A DNA stretch of 64,000 nucleotides from Phycisphaerae bacterium (lineage in GTDB: Bacteria > Planctomycetota > Phycisphaerae > Phycisphaerales > Phycisphaeraceae), in contig JAUIGU010000001.1 in assembly GCA_030432595.1 (NCBI GenBank), positions 186,001-250,000 on the forward strand, written 5' to 3'. This document shows, one piece after another, positions 24,693 to 33,978 of the stretch. How positions within the stretch are numbered: the stretch's first letter is position 1; every line of letters starts with the position of its first letter. The notes under the pieces were generated by a model that saw only the letters and a list, made by a program, of their open reading frames with translations, did not search any database and was not told where the DNA came from. The position numbers and the translations under genes are program-made.

Positions 24693-25889
24693 ATGAAGTT
24701 TCACGACACCGCCCGGACCGCCGCCCTGACCGCCGCCCTGTTGGCCGGTGCCGCCACCGTGGCCCCGTCCCCCGCCGCGGCGCACGAGACCGACCAGTTC
24801 CTCATGCCCACTCAGGGCGAGTTCGCCGACCTTGGCCGATACTTCAGCGACTTCTTCGGCGAGGCCCTCCGCGACGGCGTCGCCGCCGCCAACCGACGCA
24901 TCGACGAAGCCGAAGGCCCCCGCGCCCGACCCTACGACGCGGGGCCCGAGGGCACCTACGGCGACTACCGACCCGACACCGGCGGCCGGCTGGGCTACCT
25001 CCGCTCCTCCCGCGGCGTCGCCGACATGGTCCGCAAGCAGATCCCCGACGCCCTCACCCTCATCGACGGCCTTGAGTGGAACCCCCCCGACGCGACGCAG
25101 TACGGCTACGGCGACGACGCCATCGTCATCTACAAGCCCCACGCCGACAACGCGATGCACACCGACCTGCACTTCATCCTCGACCCGCGCATCATCGGGC
25201 GCATCTGGCGGGCCGGCACCTTCCAGGCCTACGGCTCGTACATGGGCGCCGACAAGATCGGCCACTTCGTCGACATGGGCCACCGCTACTACAAGCACTA
25301 CGACAAGGCCCGCGACCAGGGCAAGGGCGCCCAGGAAGCCATGGAGCAGGCGGTCAAGTTCGGCATGAACGACGGGCTCATCGGCGAGAACGCGCTGCTG
25401 GGCCGACTCACCGCCGGCGCTTACTCCAACGCCGACCTGTGCAGCAACTACGTCGGCATGCTCTTCTACCGCAACCTCACCGAGCCCGTCCTGCTCCGTG
25501 GCCAGCGCCGCCCCCCCATGCTCGAACTCGACGAACACGGCCGGTGGACCATCGCCGACCACGTCGCCAGCGACCCCGATTTCTTCCAGTGGTTCCTCTC
25601 CGACCACTACAACGAGGCCCTCAACCCCTCGCACTTCGAAAACGGCATGCAGTCCAAGGTCCGCGAGGCCATCGCCAAGCGCTGGTACCGCGTCGCCGGC
25701 TGGTACGCCGACGACGCCGGACGCATGCCCAACGCCGCCTGGTTCACCCAACGCACCGAGAGCCTCGCCACCTACCACGGCCAGAACTACGGCCACTGCC
25801 AGGTCTGGGACGAGCTCTACCACCTCGGCAACGTCACCCCCGACCGCGGCGACGAACCCGAAGACGCCCTCGCCCTGGACCGGAAATAA
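24693..25889 (+). CDS. Unrecognised exported protein
   Basis: A 398-residue protein with a clear signal peptide (residues 1-30, ending PAAAHE). I do not recognise the family. Visible features are an acidic and aromatic composition, a segment GADKIGHFVDMGHRYYKHY with three histidines and an aspartate that could bind metal, two cysteines at CSNY and GHCQVW, and FFQWFLSDHYNEALNPSHF. GGAG lies 5 bases before ATG 24693. It is flanked by hairpin repeats on both sides. A periplasmic or outer-membrane-facing enzyme is possible, but that is inference. Confidence 0.7.
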   Translation: MKFHDTARTAALTAALLAGAATVAPSPAAAHETDQFLMPTQGEFADLGRYFSDFFGEALRDGVAAANRRIDEAEGPRARPYDAGPEGTYGDYRPDTGGRLGYLRSSRGVADMVRKQIPDALTLIDGLEWNPPDATQYGYGDDAIVIYKPHADNAMHTDLHFILDPRIIGRIWRAGTFQAYGSYMGADKIGHFVDMGHRYYKHYDKARDQGKGAQEAMEQAVKFGMNDGLIGENALLGRLTAGAYSNADLCSNYVGMLFYRNLTEPVLLRGQRRPPMLELDEHGRWTIADHVASDPDFFQWFLSDHYNEALNPSHFENGMQSKVREAIAKRWYRVAGWYADDAGRMPNAAWFTQRTESLATYHGQNYGHCQVWDELYHLGNVTPDRGDEPEDALALDRK

Positions 25890-25901
25890 CCCACCAGCCA
25901 C

Positions 25902-25948
25902 CGGGCGACCGTCGACTTGACCCTCCCCGAAAAAGGTCAAGACGGTTT
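25902..25948 (+). repeat. Copy C of the CTYGACC-N12-GGTCRAG hairpin repeat
   Basis: CTTGACC (25916-25922), 12 bases, GGTCAAG (25935-25941), followed by ACGGTTTC, 26 bases after the stop of the exported protein gene. Together with copies A and B this defines a repeat with a conserved 7-bp stem and variable 12-base loop. Confidence 0.65.
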
Positions 25949-26062
25949 CTCCGCCGCGTCCCGCCAAAGTTACACCCCCGCCGGGCCGATACCTCCTGAA
26001 ACCCCCGCGCGCCGTGTCGCGGGCCGAACCGCGCCGAACCGCGCTGCTTCAGGAGCTGAGAC

Positions 26063-26425
26063 ATGCCGCTCGAAGGCTACGAGATCGACCAGACCGGCCC
26101 GATGATTACCGCCCACATCGACGGCCCCGAGCTGTCTCATGAGCAGATGCTCGACCTGCTCGAAGTCTGCAAGGACAAACTCCGCTACGAGAACGCCCGC
26201 AACTTCGTCTTCGACATGGAGAAGGTCACCTTCCTCGCCTCCGCCTGCATCGGCACCCTCGTCGAGCTGCTCCGCGAAGTCGAGCCCATGCGCGGCCGCA
26301 TCGCCCTGGCCGGCTGCTCCGACAACGTCGCCTTCCTCTTCAAGGTCACCAAGCTCGACGACATCTTCGCCCTCTTCGACGACCTCGAAGAAGCCCTCGA
26401 CGAGATGGCCGACGACCTGCGGTAA
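26063..26425 (+). CDS. STAS-domain anti-sigma factor antagonist
   Basis: A 120-residue single STAS domain. Strand-helix pattern and the phosphorylation-site region FDMEKVTFLASACIGTLVELL are clear, with Ser in the place where SpoIIAA-like proteins are phosphorylated. Such proteins release a sigma factor from its anti-sigma kinase and are reset by SpoIIE/RsbU-type phosphatases; one such phosphatase is encoded at 5353-6312. AGGAG lies 8 bases before the ATG. No kinase gene is adjacent. A terminator follows. Confidence 0.88.
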   Translation: MPLEGYEIDQTGPMITAHIDGPELSHEQMLDLLEVCKDKLRYENARNFVFDMEKVTFLASACIGTLVELLREVEPMRGRIALAGCSDNVAFLFKVTKLDDIFALFDDLEEALDEMADDLR

Positions 26426-26457
26426 AGCGAGCCAACCTTCAAATCAAAACCACCCCC

Positions 26458-26492
26458 GAAGCCCACGCCGTCACGGCGTGGGCTTCTCTCTT
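26458..26492 (+). terminator. rho-independent terminator after the STAS gene
   Basis: GAAGCCCACGCCG (26458-26470) pairs perfectly with 26474-26486 around a 3-base loop and is followed by TCTCTTCTCTC. The arm is the same sequence as in the rpoC terminator apart from its inner bases. Confidence 0.85.
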
Positions 26493-26558
26493 CTCTCGTG
26501 CTTTCGTGGAGCGACAACGCCCCTGCTTCACTTGTCAAAGAGCCGGCAGGCGTGTCGG

Positions 26559-26634
26559 GGGTGCCACGGACTTTCCGTCCGTGCCGGCCGTGCCGTGGTT
26601 CCCGAAGCACACGGACCAAAAGTCCGCGGCACCC
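26559..26634. repeat. Paired palindromic repeat (REP doublet-like), copy 1
   Basis: The element starts GGGTGCCACGG and ends with the inverted counterpart CCGCGGCACCC. Each end contains its own small hairpin (CGGACTTTCCGTCCG on the left, CGGACCAAAAGTCCG on the right). Copy 2 with the same outer ends and different inner hairpins lies at 46297-46388. Confidence 0.7.
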
Positions 26635-26639
26635 GGCAA

Positions 26640-27288
26640 CGACGCGTCACCCCAAACACCATCCCACCTTCACCAAGGCCGAACCCTCGTCCCACGCGGC
26701 GGCGGCTCCCACTTCACGCAGCACCACGCTGATGCACACCTCGCATCGACCCCGGCGAGCCGTCGCGTTCGGATCGGACTCGCTCGGCGTGTGTCCCGTC
26801 GGGGGTCTTGCGAAGCGTGGGGTGGCGCTCATTCCTCAACTCTTACGCCTTGCGTGCGAGCATCCACTCGCCGGGCGCACCACCCAATCCCATCCACGCA
26901 GCGGACCCCGCGTTTCACCAGAACACGGCCTCACCGACCTGGAACCCCGCGACAACCTGCGGGCCCCCGCCACCCCCGGCCCCGGAAGGGTCGGGAAGAA
27001 GCGGGGCTTACTTCGGGAAGCGGGCGCATGCTGTTGCGCAGCAAGAGAAACCACGGAGGCACGGAGGTCGCGGAGATGCAGAGCAGGCAACCAGTTGTGT
27101 TTCAGCCGCACTGCCACGCAGTACGAAACGAGCGTCCAGAACCTGCGCCACATACCGCGTCTCGTCGGCAGGCGGCGACGGATCCGTGAGGCCTTCTTCA
27201 GCGAGCTGTCCCGCTGGACGATGTCCCGGATCGGGGCCGTTAAACTCCCGGTTCTCACCCGCCCTCACCCCGCAACGGAGCCCGCCCC
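26640..27288. other. Long intergenic region without a gene
   Basis: The frames open here are rich in Arg/Pro/His, lack ribosome-binding sites and show no domain. At 27049-27075 there are staggered CACGGAG repeats (CCACGGAGG, CACGGAGG, CGCGGAG); similar degenerate strings occur at 16875-16915 and 44098-44115. Otherwise I see nothing; gnd probably has its promoter near 27200-27245. Confidence 0.5.
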
Positions 27289-28839
27289 GTGCCCGACACC
27301 ACTTCCGACATCGGCCTGATCGGCCTGGCCGTCATGGGCCAGAACCTCGTCCTCAACATGGCCGACCACGGCTACACCGTCTCGGTCTACAACCGCACCA
27401 CCTCGACGATGGAAGAGTTCATCGCGCGGTGCCAGAAAGAAGAGCCTTCCGCCGAGCGCGTCATCGGTCACGCGGAACTGAAAGACTTCGTCGCGTCGAT
27501 CAAGCGGCCGCGCAAGATCGTGCTGCTCGTGCAGTCCAAGGCCGTGCTCCCCAGCGACCGCGATGCCGTGGACAAAGTCGTCGATGGTCTGCTCCCGCTG
27601 CTCGACGAGGGCGACCTCGTCATCGACGGCGGCAACTCCAACTGGAACGCCACCATCCGCCGCGAAAAAGAGTACGGCGAGAAAGGCATCCGCTTCTTCG
27701 GCTCCGGCGTGTCCGGCGGCGAACTGGGCGCCCGCTTCGGCCCCTCGCTCATGCCCGGCGGCGACCCCAAGGCCTGGAAAGAGCTCGAACCGATCTGGAA
27801 AGCCATCGCCGCCAAGGTCGACCCCAAGACCGGCAAACCCATCGAGCGCAACGACCCCAACAACCCGGTCACGCTCAAGGAGGGCGAGCCCTGCACCACG
27901 TACATCGGCGCCGACGGCGCGGGCCACTACGTCAAGATGGTCCACAACGGCATCGAGTACATCGACATGCAGCTCATCTGCGAGGCGTACTTCCTCATGA
28001 AGACGCTGCTGGGCATGGACGCCGGCGAGATGAGCAAGGTGTTCGGCAAGTGGAACGAGGGCGACCTCGACAGCTTCCTCATCGAGATCACGACCGACAT
28101 CCTCCAACAGAAGGACCCGGCGGACAAAAAGAAGAAGCGCTGGTTCGTTGACGTCGTGCTCGACACCGCCGGCCAGAAAGGCACGGGCAAGTGGACCAGC
28201 ACCAACGCGCTGGACCTCGGCATCCCCGCCAACGCGATGGCCGAGGCCGTGTTCGCGCGGTGTTTGAGCGCGCTGAAGGAAGAACGCGTCGCCGCGAGCA
28301 AGAAGCTCAAGGGCCCGAAGGACCCCAAGGCGGTCAAGGGCAAGAAGGCGCTGATCGAGGCGATCCGCGACGCACTGTACTGCTCGAAGATCGTCAGCTA
28401 CGCCCAGGGCTTCCAGCTCATGGCCGAGGCCCAGAAGGAGTACGACTGGAAGCTCGACTTCGGCGAGATCGCGAAGATCTGGCGCGGCGGCTGCATCATC
28501 CGCGCCCGCTTCCTGCAGAAGATAACCGACGCGTACGGCAAGAACCCGGACCTGCAGAACCTGCTGCTGGACCCGTATTTCAAGAAGGCGGTGCACGCGG
28601 GCCAAGACAACTGGCGAAAGGTCGTCGCGCTCGCCGTGCAGCAGGGCGTGCCGGTGCCCGCGTTCAGCTCGGCGCTGGCGTACTACGACGGCTACCGCAC
28701 CGCGACCCTGCCGGCGAACCTGCTCCAGGCCCAGCGCGACTACTTCGGGGCCCACACCTACGAGCGCACCGACAAGCCGCGCGGCGAGAAGTTCCACGTC
28801 GACTGGCCCGAGGCGGATCGCCCGCAGCTCAAGATGTGA
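27289..28839 (+). CDS. gnd: 6-phosphogluconate dehydrogenase, decarboxylating
   Basis: The oxidative pentose-phosphate enzyme that makes ribulose 5-phosphate and NADPH. At 516 residues it is longer than the usual ~470. The NADP motif [18 protein letters not shown], the substrate motif [18 protein letters not shown] and the catalytic [18 protein letters not shown] (Lys and His) are intact. The extra length includes a ~24-residue insert (about residues 184-207, [12 protein letters not shown]...) just before the catalytic motif and Lys-rich insertions near residues 280 and 340-355. The start is GTG 27289 with GGAG about 10 bases upstream. A strong terminator follows. Confidence 0.95.
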   Translation: MPDTTSDIGLIGLAVMGQNLVLNMADHGYTVSVYNRTTSTMEEFIARCQKEEPSAERVIGHAELKDFVASIKRPRKIVLLVQSKAVLPSDRDAVDKVVDGLLPLLDEGDLVIDGGNSNWNATIRREKEYGEKGIRFFGSGVSGGELGARFGPSLMPGGDPKAWKELEPIWKAIAAKVDPKTGKPIERNDPNNPVTLKEGEPCTTYIGADGAGHYVKMVHNGIEYIDMQLICEAYFLMKTLLGMDAGEMSKVFGKWNEGDLDSFLIEITTDILQQKDPADKKKKRWFVDVVLDTAGQKGTGKWTSTNALDLGIPANAMAEAVFARCLSALKEERVAASKKLKGPKDPKAVKGKKALIEAIRDALYCSKIVSYAQGFQLMAEAQKEYDWKLDFGEIAKIWRGGCIIRARFLQKITDAYGKNPDLQNLLLDPYFKKAVHAGQDNWRKVVALAVQQGVPVPAFSSALAYYDGYRTATLPANLLQAQRDYFGAHTYERTDKPRGEKFHVDWPEADRPQLKM

Positions 28840-28875
28840 GACGGCTTACGCACCCAAGCGCGAATCCAACCCTAG

Positions 28876-28900
28876 CCCCGGCCGAACGGCCGGGGTTTTT
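28876..28900 (+). terminator. rho-independent terminator after gnd
   Basis: CCCCGGCC (28876-28883) pairs with GGCCGGGG (28888-28895) around a 4-base loop, followed by five T. Confidence 0.93.
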
Positions 28901-28936
28901 CTTTCCGCCGATCCCCGCCGGCACTATCCTCACCCC

Positions 28937-29935
28937 ATGCCCGACATCTCGCTCGAAACCGCGCTGAACAAAGTCGATCCCGACGTGCCGAAGTGGGCGT
29001 CCGTCATCGTCGTCACCGGCCCCGACGATTCGCCGATCTTCACGACGCACAACTTCCGCGACAGCGAAACCTCGATCGACTTCTGGCCCGCAAGCGTCGT
29101 CAAGCTCTACACCTGCGTCGCGTCGTGCGAACTGCTTAACGAGCTTGGTTTTCCGACCGACGTGCTGATGCAGTTCAATCGCGCCGATGCCCGCCCCCGA
29201 TACACCACTTCCGGGGGCGGGGGTAAAGGTTGGCGGGTCGAGGCGGCGAGCATGTTCCCCGAGATGTGCTCGAACATCTTCCGCGAGTCGACCAACGACG
29301 ACTACACGATGCAGCTCCGCTTCGTCGGGCTCGACCGGCTGAATGGATCGTTCTTCACGAAGGCCAACGGCTTCGCTCACACCGCGCTCATGCGCGGCTA
29401 CGTCCACGACCCGCCGCACGTCTACGAGCGCCAAGCCCCGCAGCGCGTCACCGTCTCCGACCCGCTCACCGGGAAGACCGAGACCGTCGAGCACACCTGG
29501 TCCGGCACGTCGTACGCCGAGAAGCTCGGGGCGCACGTGCTGGACAGTAAGACCGGCAACTGCTCGCCGACCGCGGACATGGCCGAGTGTTTGCGGCGGG
29601 TAATGTTCCACGAAGTGGTCCCGTCGGAAGAGCGTTTTAAGCTGACCGAGGATCAACTTGTGTTGCTGCGCGAGGGACGTGATGGGTACACGGGTTTGCG
29701 TAACACGCACTACGCGTACGGCTACGAGGACGCGGCCGACGCTGTCTTCCCCGACGCGGCGTACTACCACAAGTCCGGCAGCATCTCGAACTATCAGCTT
29801 GACCTGGGGTACCTGTACGACCGGGCCACGAACACGCGCTTCATCATGGCCCTGGCGACCGAAAGTAGAGAGAAAGACACGGTCCGCGCGATGGGCAAGG
29901 CGGTCGCGGAATGGGTGCGGGGCATCAACGCCTGA
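28937..29935 (+). CDS. Class A-type beta-lactamase-fold serine hydrolase
   Basis: A 332-residue protein with the three motifs of the serine beta-lactamase fold: PASVVK (Ser53 and Lys56), STN (118-120, the SxN element) and KSG (from Lys279). There is no signal peptide, so it is probably cytoplasmic and not a secreted beta-lactamase; a peptidase or amidase role is more likely. ATG 28937 has no Shine-Dalgarno, and TATCCT (28925-28930) is 6 bases upstream. A GC hairpin inside the gene (29190-29199 with 29212-29221) encodes the Gly-rich stretch TTSGGGGKG. Confidence 0.8.
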   Translation: MPDISLETALNKVDPDVPKWASVIVVTGPDDSPIFTTHNFRDSETSIDFWPASVVKLYTCVASCELLNELGFPTDVLMQFNRADARPRYTTSGGGGKGWRVEAASMFPEMCSNIFRESTNDDYTMQLRFVGLDRLNGSFFTKANGFAHTALMRGYVHDPPHVYERQAPQRVTVSDPLTGKTETVEHTWSGTSYAEKLGAHVLDSKTGNCSPTADMAECLRRVMFHEVVPSEERFKLTEDQLVLLREGRDGYTGLRNTHYAYGYEDAADAVFPDAAYYHKSGSISNYQLDLGYLYDRATNTRFIMALATESREKDTVRAMGKAVAEWVRGINA

Positions 29936-29998
29936 CTGCGCGGATCCGAGAGTGCGCTCAAAACCCGGCGATTCCGGCCCGTAAGGTGGAGACCCACC

Positions 29999-31858
29999 AT
30001 GCGTGCACCGATCCTGCTGGTTCTGGCCGTGTTTTTCGTCTTTTTCGTGCCGGGCTGTGCGGCGGATCGGCACCTCAAGCGGGGGCACGCCGCGCTGGCG
30101 GCGGGGGATGCGCCGTCGGCGCAGCACCATTTTGAGCGGGCGCTGCACCACCGCGAGAAGCTCGCGGACGACGGCGTGTTTCTTGAAGAGCTGCGCGTGG
30201 CGACGCGCGACGCGGAGATCACGCGCGGGCGCGTGGCGATGGCGAAGCGGCAGTGGTCCGCGGCCGCGGCGCACTTCGACCTGGCGCTGGAGCAGGAACC
30301 GGGCTTCGTGCTCGCGGCGGAGCAGCGCGCCGTCGCCGGGCGCAACGCGGCGCCGGGGCTTTACGACGCGGCGGTGCAGCGGGCCGACCTGAACGACCTG
30401 CCGGCCGCGCGGCGCTTCCTCGACGAAGCGCTGCACATGGACCCGCAACACGCGCCGGCGCGGGCGGCGCGGCGTTCGCTCGACGCGCCGTTTCCCGACA
30501 ACGCGAACGAACAGCGGGCCGCGGCGCTGGCCGACGAAGGACGGTGGAGTGAGGCCGTGGCCCTGCTCGCTGGCGTGGTGCGTGACGAGCCGGACCGGCT
30601 CCCGGCCCGCGCCGCGCTACACGCTACCCACGGCCGCGCAGCGGATGATTTGGTCCGCCAGGGCCGCGCGGCGCTCGAAGTGGGCGACCCCGACCTGGCC
30701 GAGCGGCGCTTCCGCGCCGCGACGGACTTCCGCCCGGGCGACCACCGCGTGCGTGTCGGGTTGCGCGACGCCGACGTGCTGCGCGGCGACCGGCACCTCG
30801 CGGAGGGTCTGCCCGGCGCGGCGTTCCTGGCGTATCGGCGTGCGGCGGCCGTCCGGGCCGACGATACGGCGATCCAGTCGGCGCTAAAGGGTGCAGCCGA
30901 CGAGCTGCGCCGCCGTTTCGCGGGTGCGGTGAACGTCGTCGCCCACGCCACGGCCGACACACCGCATCACGGGACTCACGCAGATGTGTTGGCACGCCAT
31001 GTGCTCCGCGAACTTCCCGATGCTACCGGCGGTTGGGTCTACGCGGATGCACAGGCCGACGCCGCGCAAACCACGACGCTGACGCTCGACACGCTCGAGG
31101 TCGTGCGGCGTGCCCCGGTGATCTCAGAAGAGCGTCACGCGTACACCGTCGAGTACGCCGTGCCCAACCCGCGGCTGCCCGGATTGCGGGCGGAGCTCCA
31201 CCGCATCCAGGTATGCATCGCCGACCTGGCCGACGACGAACACCGCGCGATCGGCCGGCTGCGGTGGGCGCGGCAGCGCGGCGACGACCACGCGTGCAGC
31301 ACCCTCGAACGCCGGCTGCGCCGCATCCGCCGCGACCTGCATGACGCACGGGTGCAGCGGGCGCGACTGTCCGAGGCGATCCGTTGCGAGCCGGCCGAGA
31401 TCATCAAGACGCGCACCGAGCACTGGCCTTACGTCCTCGAAACGCACACGCAGACCGGCACGATCGCGGGCACGTGGCGGCGCGGCGACGGCCCGGCCGA
31501 GCCGTTCGACGGCACGTTCACGCAGAGCGACGCCACCATCCCGGACCCGGCCCCCGCGGTCGGGCTGCACCCCGACCCGCTCGTGCTGGACGATGAAGAC
31601 GCCGTCCACGACACGCTTCTTGGCCGCGCGGCGACCGAGCTCGCGCAACGCATCGCCGAAGCCGAACGCCCCGACCACGCCCGCGCACTGCAGGATCAAG
31701 CCGACCGTGTGCGTGATACCGACGAAACGCAATCCCGCGAGTTGGAGATCGCGGCCGTTCTCGCCGCAAATGCAGAGGGACTCAGCACGCAAGGTGTCGC
31801 GGTCCTCGACGCGCTGACGACCGAAGTATTTCCCGCGCTATCCGCGTCGGAAGATTGA
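29999..31858 (+). CDS. TPR-like repeat lipoprotein
   Basis: A 619-residue protein. The signal is strongly hydrophobic with lipobox VPGC (Cys20). Residues 25-310 are helical repeats of TPR type (for example GHAALAAGDAPSAQHHFERAL and GRAALEVGDPDLAERRFRAA). The C-terminal half has an Arg-rich coiled-coil region (about 400-460) and a domain with ETHTQTGTIAGTWRRGDG. GGAG is about 7 bases before the ATG. Probably an envelope assembly or stress protein; function unknown. It overlaps by 4 bases a frame that continues into the next gene, whose real start I place 45 bases downstream. Confidence 0.75.
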   Translation: MRAPILLVLAVFFVFFVPGCAADRHLKRGHAALAAGDAPSAQHHFERALHHREKLADDGVFLEELRVATRDAEITRGRVAMAKRQWSAAAAHFDLALEQEPGFVLAAEQRAVAGRNAAPGLYDAAVQRADLNDLPAARRFLDEALHMDPQHAPARAARRSLDAPFPDNANEQRAAALADEGRWSEAVALLAGVVRDEPDRLPARAALHATHGRAADDLVRQGRAALEVGDPDLAERRFRAATDFRPGDHRVRVGLRDADVLRGDRHLAEGLPGAAFLAYRRAAAVRADDTAIQSALKGAADELRRRFAGAVNVVAHATADTPHHGTHADVLARHVLRELPDATGGWVYADAQADAAQTTTLTLDTLEVVRRAPVISEERHAYTVEYAVPNPRLPGLRAELHRIQVCIADLADDEHRAIGRLRWARQRGDDHACSTLERRLRRIRRDLHDARVQRARLSEAIRCEPAEIIKTRTEHWPYVLETHTQTGTIAGTWRRGDGPAEPFDGTFTQSDATIPDPAPAVGLHPDPLVLDDEDAVHDTLLGRAATELAQRIAEAERPDHARALQDQADRVRDTDETQSRELEIAAVLAANAEGLSTQGVAVLDALTTEVFPALSASED

Positions 31859-31902
31859 CTCGGGCACTGCGGACAGCAGAACACCCCCCTATCCTCACGG
31901 GC

Positions 31903-33807
31903 ATGCGACCACTCCTTTTGTTGGTGCTGTCCATGTCCGCCTTTTTCTCACCTTCGTCTTCCGCCGCCCCACTCGACGGCCTGCGCCCTGGCCACCCGCG
32001 GGTGCTGGCGACCGACGCCGACTTCGAGCGCATCGCTGGGCCGCTGCGTTCCGACCAGATCGCGGTGCGTTGGATGAAACGGATTAAGCAGCGCGGCGAC
32101 GCGATGCTTGACGAACCGGTGGCGGTGTACGAGCTGCGCGACGGCCAGCGATTGCTCTACGTCAGCCGCGAGGTGCTCGACCGCAGCCGGACGCTGGCGA
32201 TGCTGTACCGCGTGACGAACGATCGGCGGTACCTCGACCGGTTGTGGGCGGACATGGAGGCCGTCGCCAACTTCCCGCACTGGAACCCGGCCCACTTCCT
32301 GGACGTGGGCGAGATGTCGCTCGCGGTGGCGATCGCGTACGACTGGTGCTACGACGCGTGGTCCGAAGAGCAGCGCGCGGCGATCCGGGAAGGCCTCATC
32401 AAGCACGGCCTCGACGCCGGGCTCAAGGCGTATGAAGACGACGCGTGGTGGGCCACCGCCGACATGAACTGGAACCAGGTGTGCAACGGCGGGCTGATCG
32501 CGGCCGCGCTCGCGCTGGCGGACGATACGCCGGAGAAGTCCGCGCGGATGGTCGAGCTCGCGGTGAAGTCGCTGCCCCTGCCGATGGCGCGATACAACCC
32601 GCGCGGCGGGTACGACGAGGGCGCGGGCTACTGGAACTACGGCACGAGCTACAACGTCTACGCCCTCGCCGCGCTGCAGTCCGCGCTCGGGCACGACTTC
32701 GGGCTGGGCGACACGCCCGGCTTCAACATCACCGGCGACTTCGTCTTCCACATGACCGGGCCCACGGGCAAGTCGTTCAACTTCGCGGACGCACAGGAAG
32801 GCCGGGTCACCACGCCGATCTTCTTGTACCTCGCGCAGCGCTACCACCAGCCGGCCTACGCGGCGTATGCACGGAAGCACAACCGTGGCGACGCGTTCGA
32901 CCTGCTGTGGCACGACCCGGATAGCCTCGATTCCTTGGAGAAAGCACTACCGCTGAGCGCCGTCTACGACGAGGCCGGCGCGGCGACGCTGCGCAGCGCG
33001 TGGGACGACCCTGATGCGCTCTTCCTGGGCGTCAAGGGCGGCGACAACGGCAAGGTCCACGGGCAGCACGACCTGGGCTCCTTCGTCCTCGACGCCGACG
33101 GCGTGCGGTGGTTCATCGACCCGGGCCGGGACGACTACAACCTGCCGGGCTATTTCGACGCCGGCGCGGACGGCCGACGCTGGACCTACTACCGCAACCG
33201 CGCGGAAGGGCACAACACGGTCGTGGTCAACCCGCGCGACGGCGACGGCCCGGACCAGCGCTGGCACACCACCGCCCCGCTGTCGCTCGTGGGCGAAACG
33301 GTCCGCGTCGACCTGTCCGCGCCGACGGGCGTGCCGCTGCAGCGTGCGTTCACCTTCGACGCCGCGGCGCGGACCGTGACGGTGCGCGACGAGGTCGGCG
33401 AGGTCGAAGCGGTGAATCTGTGGTGGTTTGCGCACACGCGCGCTTCGATCACGCTCCACGACGACGGCCGCCGCGCGGTGCTCACTCAGGACGGCAAAAC
33501 CCTGACCGCCGAGTTGCTTTCGCCCGCCGACGCGACGTTTGCCGTGATGGACGCCCGGCCGCTGCGGACTTCCCCCGACCCGCAGGGCCAGAACCCCAAC
33601 AACGGTGCGACGCTGCAGAACAAATCCGCCGGCCACTTCGTGATGCGCGGCGAGTTACCACGCTGGGGCGAGCCGAACCCGCACCAAGCCCTCCGCAAGC
33701 TCGCGGTCCACGTCAAGCGGGCCGGGCCGTTCAAGGTGGTCGTGGAGCTATCGCCCGGGAAGGTTGACAAAACCACGAGCGCGCACGACAGCCGCCCCGG
33801 GTCATGA
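31903..33807 (+). CDS. Heparinase II/III-family polysaccharide lyase
   Basis: A 634-residue exported protein: signal peptide (1-21), alpha/alpha toroid (about 30-330) with the motif ADMNWNQVCNGG and GGYDEGAGYWNYGTSY, then the heparinase II/III beta-sandwich (KVHGQHDLGSFVLDADG, YYRNRAEGHNTVVVNP). These contain the Asn, Tyr and His expected for catalysis in uronate lyases. It probably degrades an acidic, perhaps algal, polysaccharide. ATG 31903 has no Shine-Dalgarno; TATCCT is 7 bases upstream (31890-31895). A GC-rich hairpin (33791-33801 with 33809-33820) overlaps the stop codon, without a T-run. Confidence 0.88.
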   Translation: MRPLLLLVLSMSAFFSPSSSAAPLDGLRPGHPRVLATDADFERIAGPLRSDQIAVRWMKRIKQRGDAMLDEPVAVYELRDGQRLLYVSREVLDRSRTLAMLYRVTNDRRYLDRLWADMEAVANFPHWNPAHFLDVGEMSLAVAIAYDWCYDAWSEEQRAAIREGLIKHGLDAGLKAYEDDAWWATADMNWNQVCNGGLIAAALALADDTPEKSARMVELAVKSLPLPMARYNPRGGYDEGAGYWNYGTSYNVYALAALQSALGHDFGLGDTPGFNITGDFVFHMTGPTGKSFNFADAQEGRVTTPIFLYLAQRYHQPAYAAYARKHNRGDAFDLLWHDPDSLDSLEKALPLSAVYDEAGAATLRSAWDDPDALFLGVKGGDNGKVHGQHDLGSFVLDADGVRWFIDPGRDDYNLPGYFDAGADGRRWTYYRNRAEGHNTVVVNPRDGDGPDQRWHTTAPLSLVGETVRVDLSAPTGVPLQRAFTFDAAARTVTVRDEVGEVEAVNLWWFAHTRASITLHDDGRRAVLTQDGKTLTAELLSPADATFAVMDARPLRTSPDPQGQNPNNGATLQNKSAGHFVMRGELPRWGEPNPHQALRKLAVHVKRAGPFKVVVELSPGKVDKTTSAHDSRPGS

Positions 33808-33978
33808 TCCCGGGGGCGGCGTGTCAAGCGAGGTCCAGCGTTGCCGTGTCACCGCGTTCAGGCCTTGCGTACATGGGCGATTCATCGCCGTACCGCCAAG
33901 GGAAGCGCCCCGATTCCGCCGCGCGTGACACCGCCGGGTCGCCGTGCTACCGTCCGGGATTCACCCGGAGTTTCTCGC

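Noticed and set aside
26506-27189. Overlapping 200-270-codon frames between the STAS gene and gnd
   Set aside because: They are Arg/His/Pro-rich, lack start signals and cover repeats; no domain is visible.
29190-29221. GC-rich inverted repeat inside the serine hydrolase gene as a third inserted palindrome
   Set aside because: It is composed mainly of C and G runs with a 12-base loop and does not share the AGCCC core of the ruvA and adeC palindromes; coding composition can explain it.
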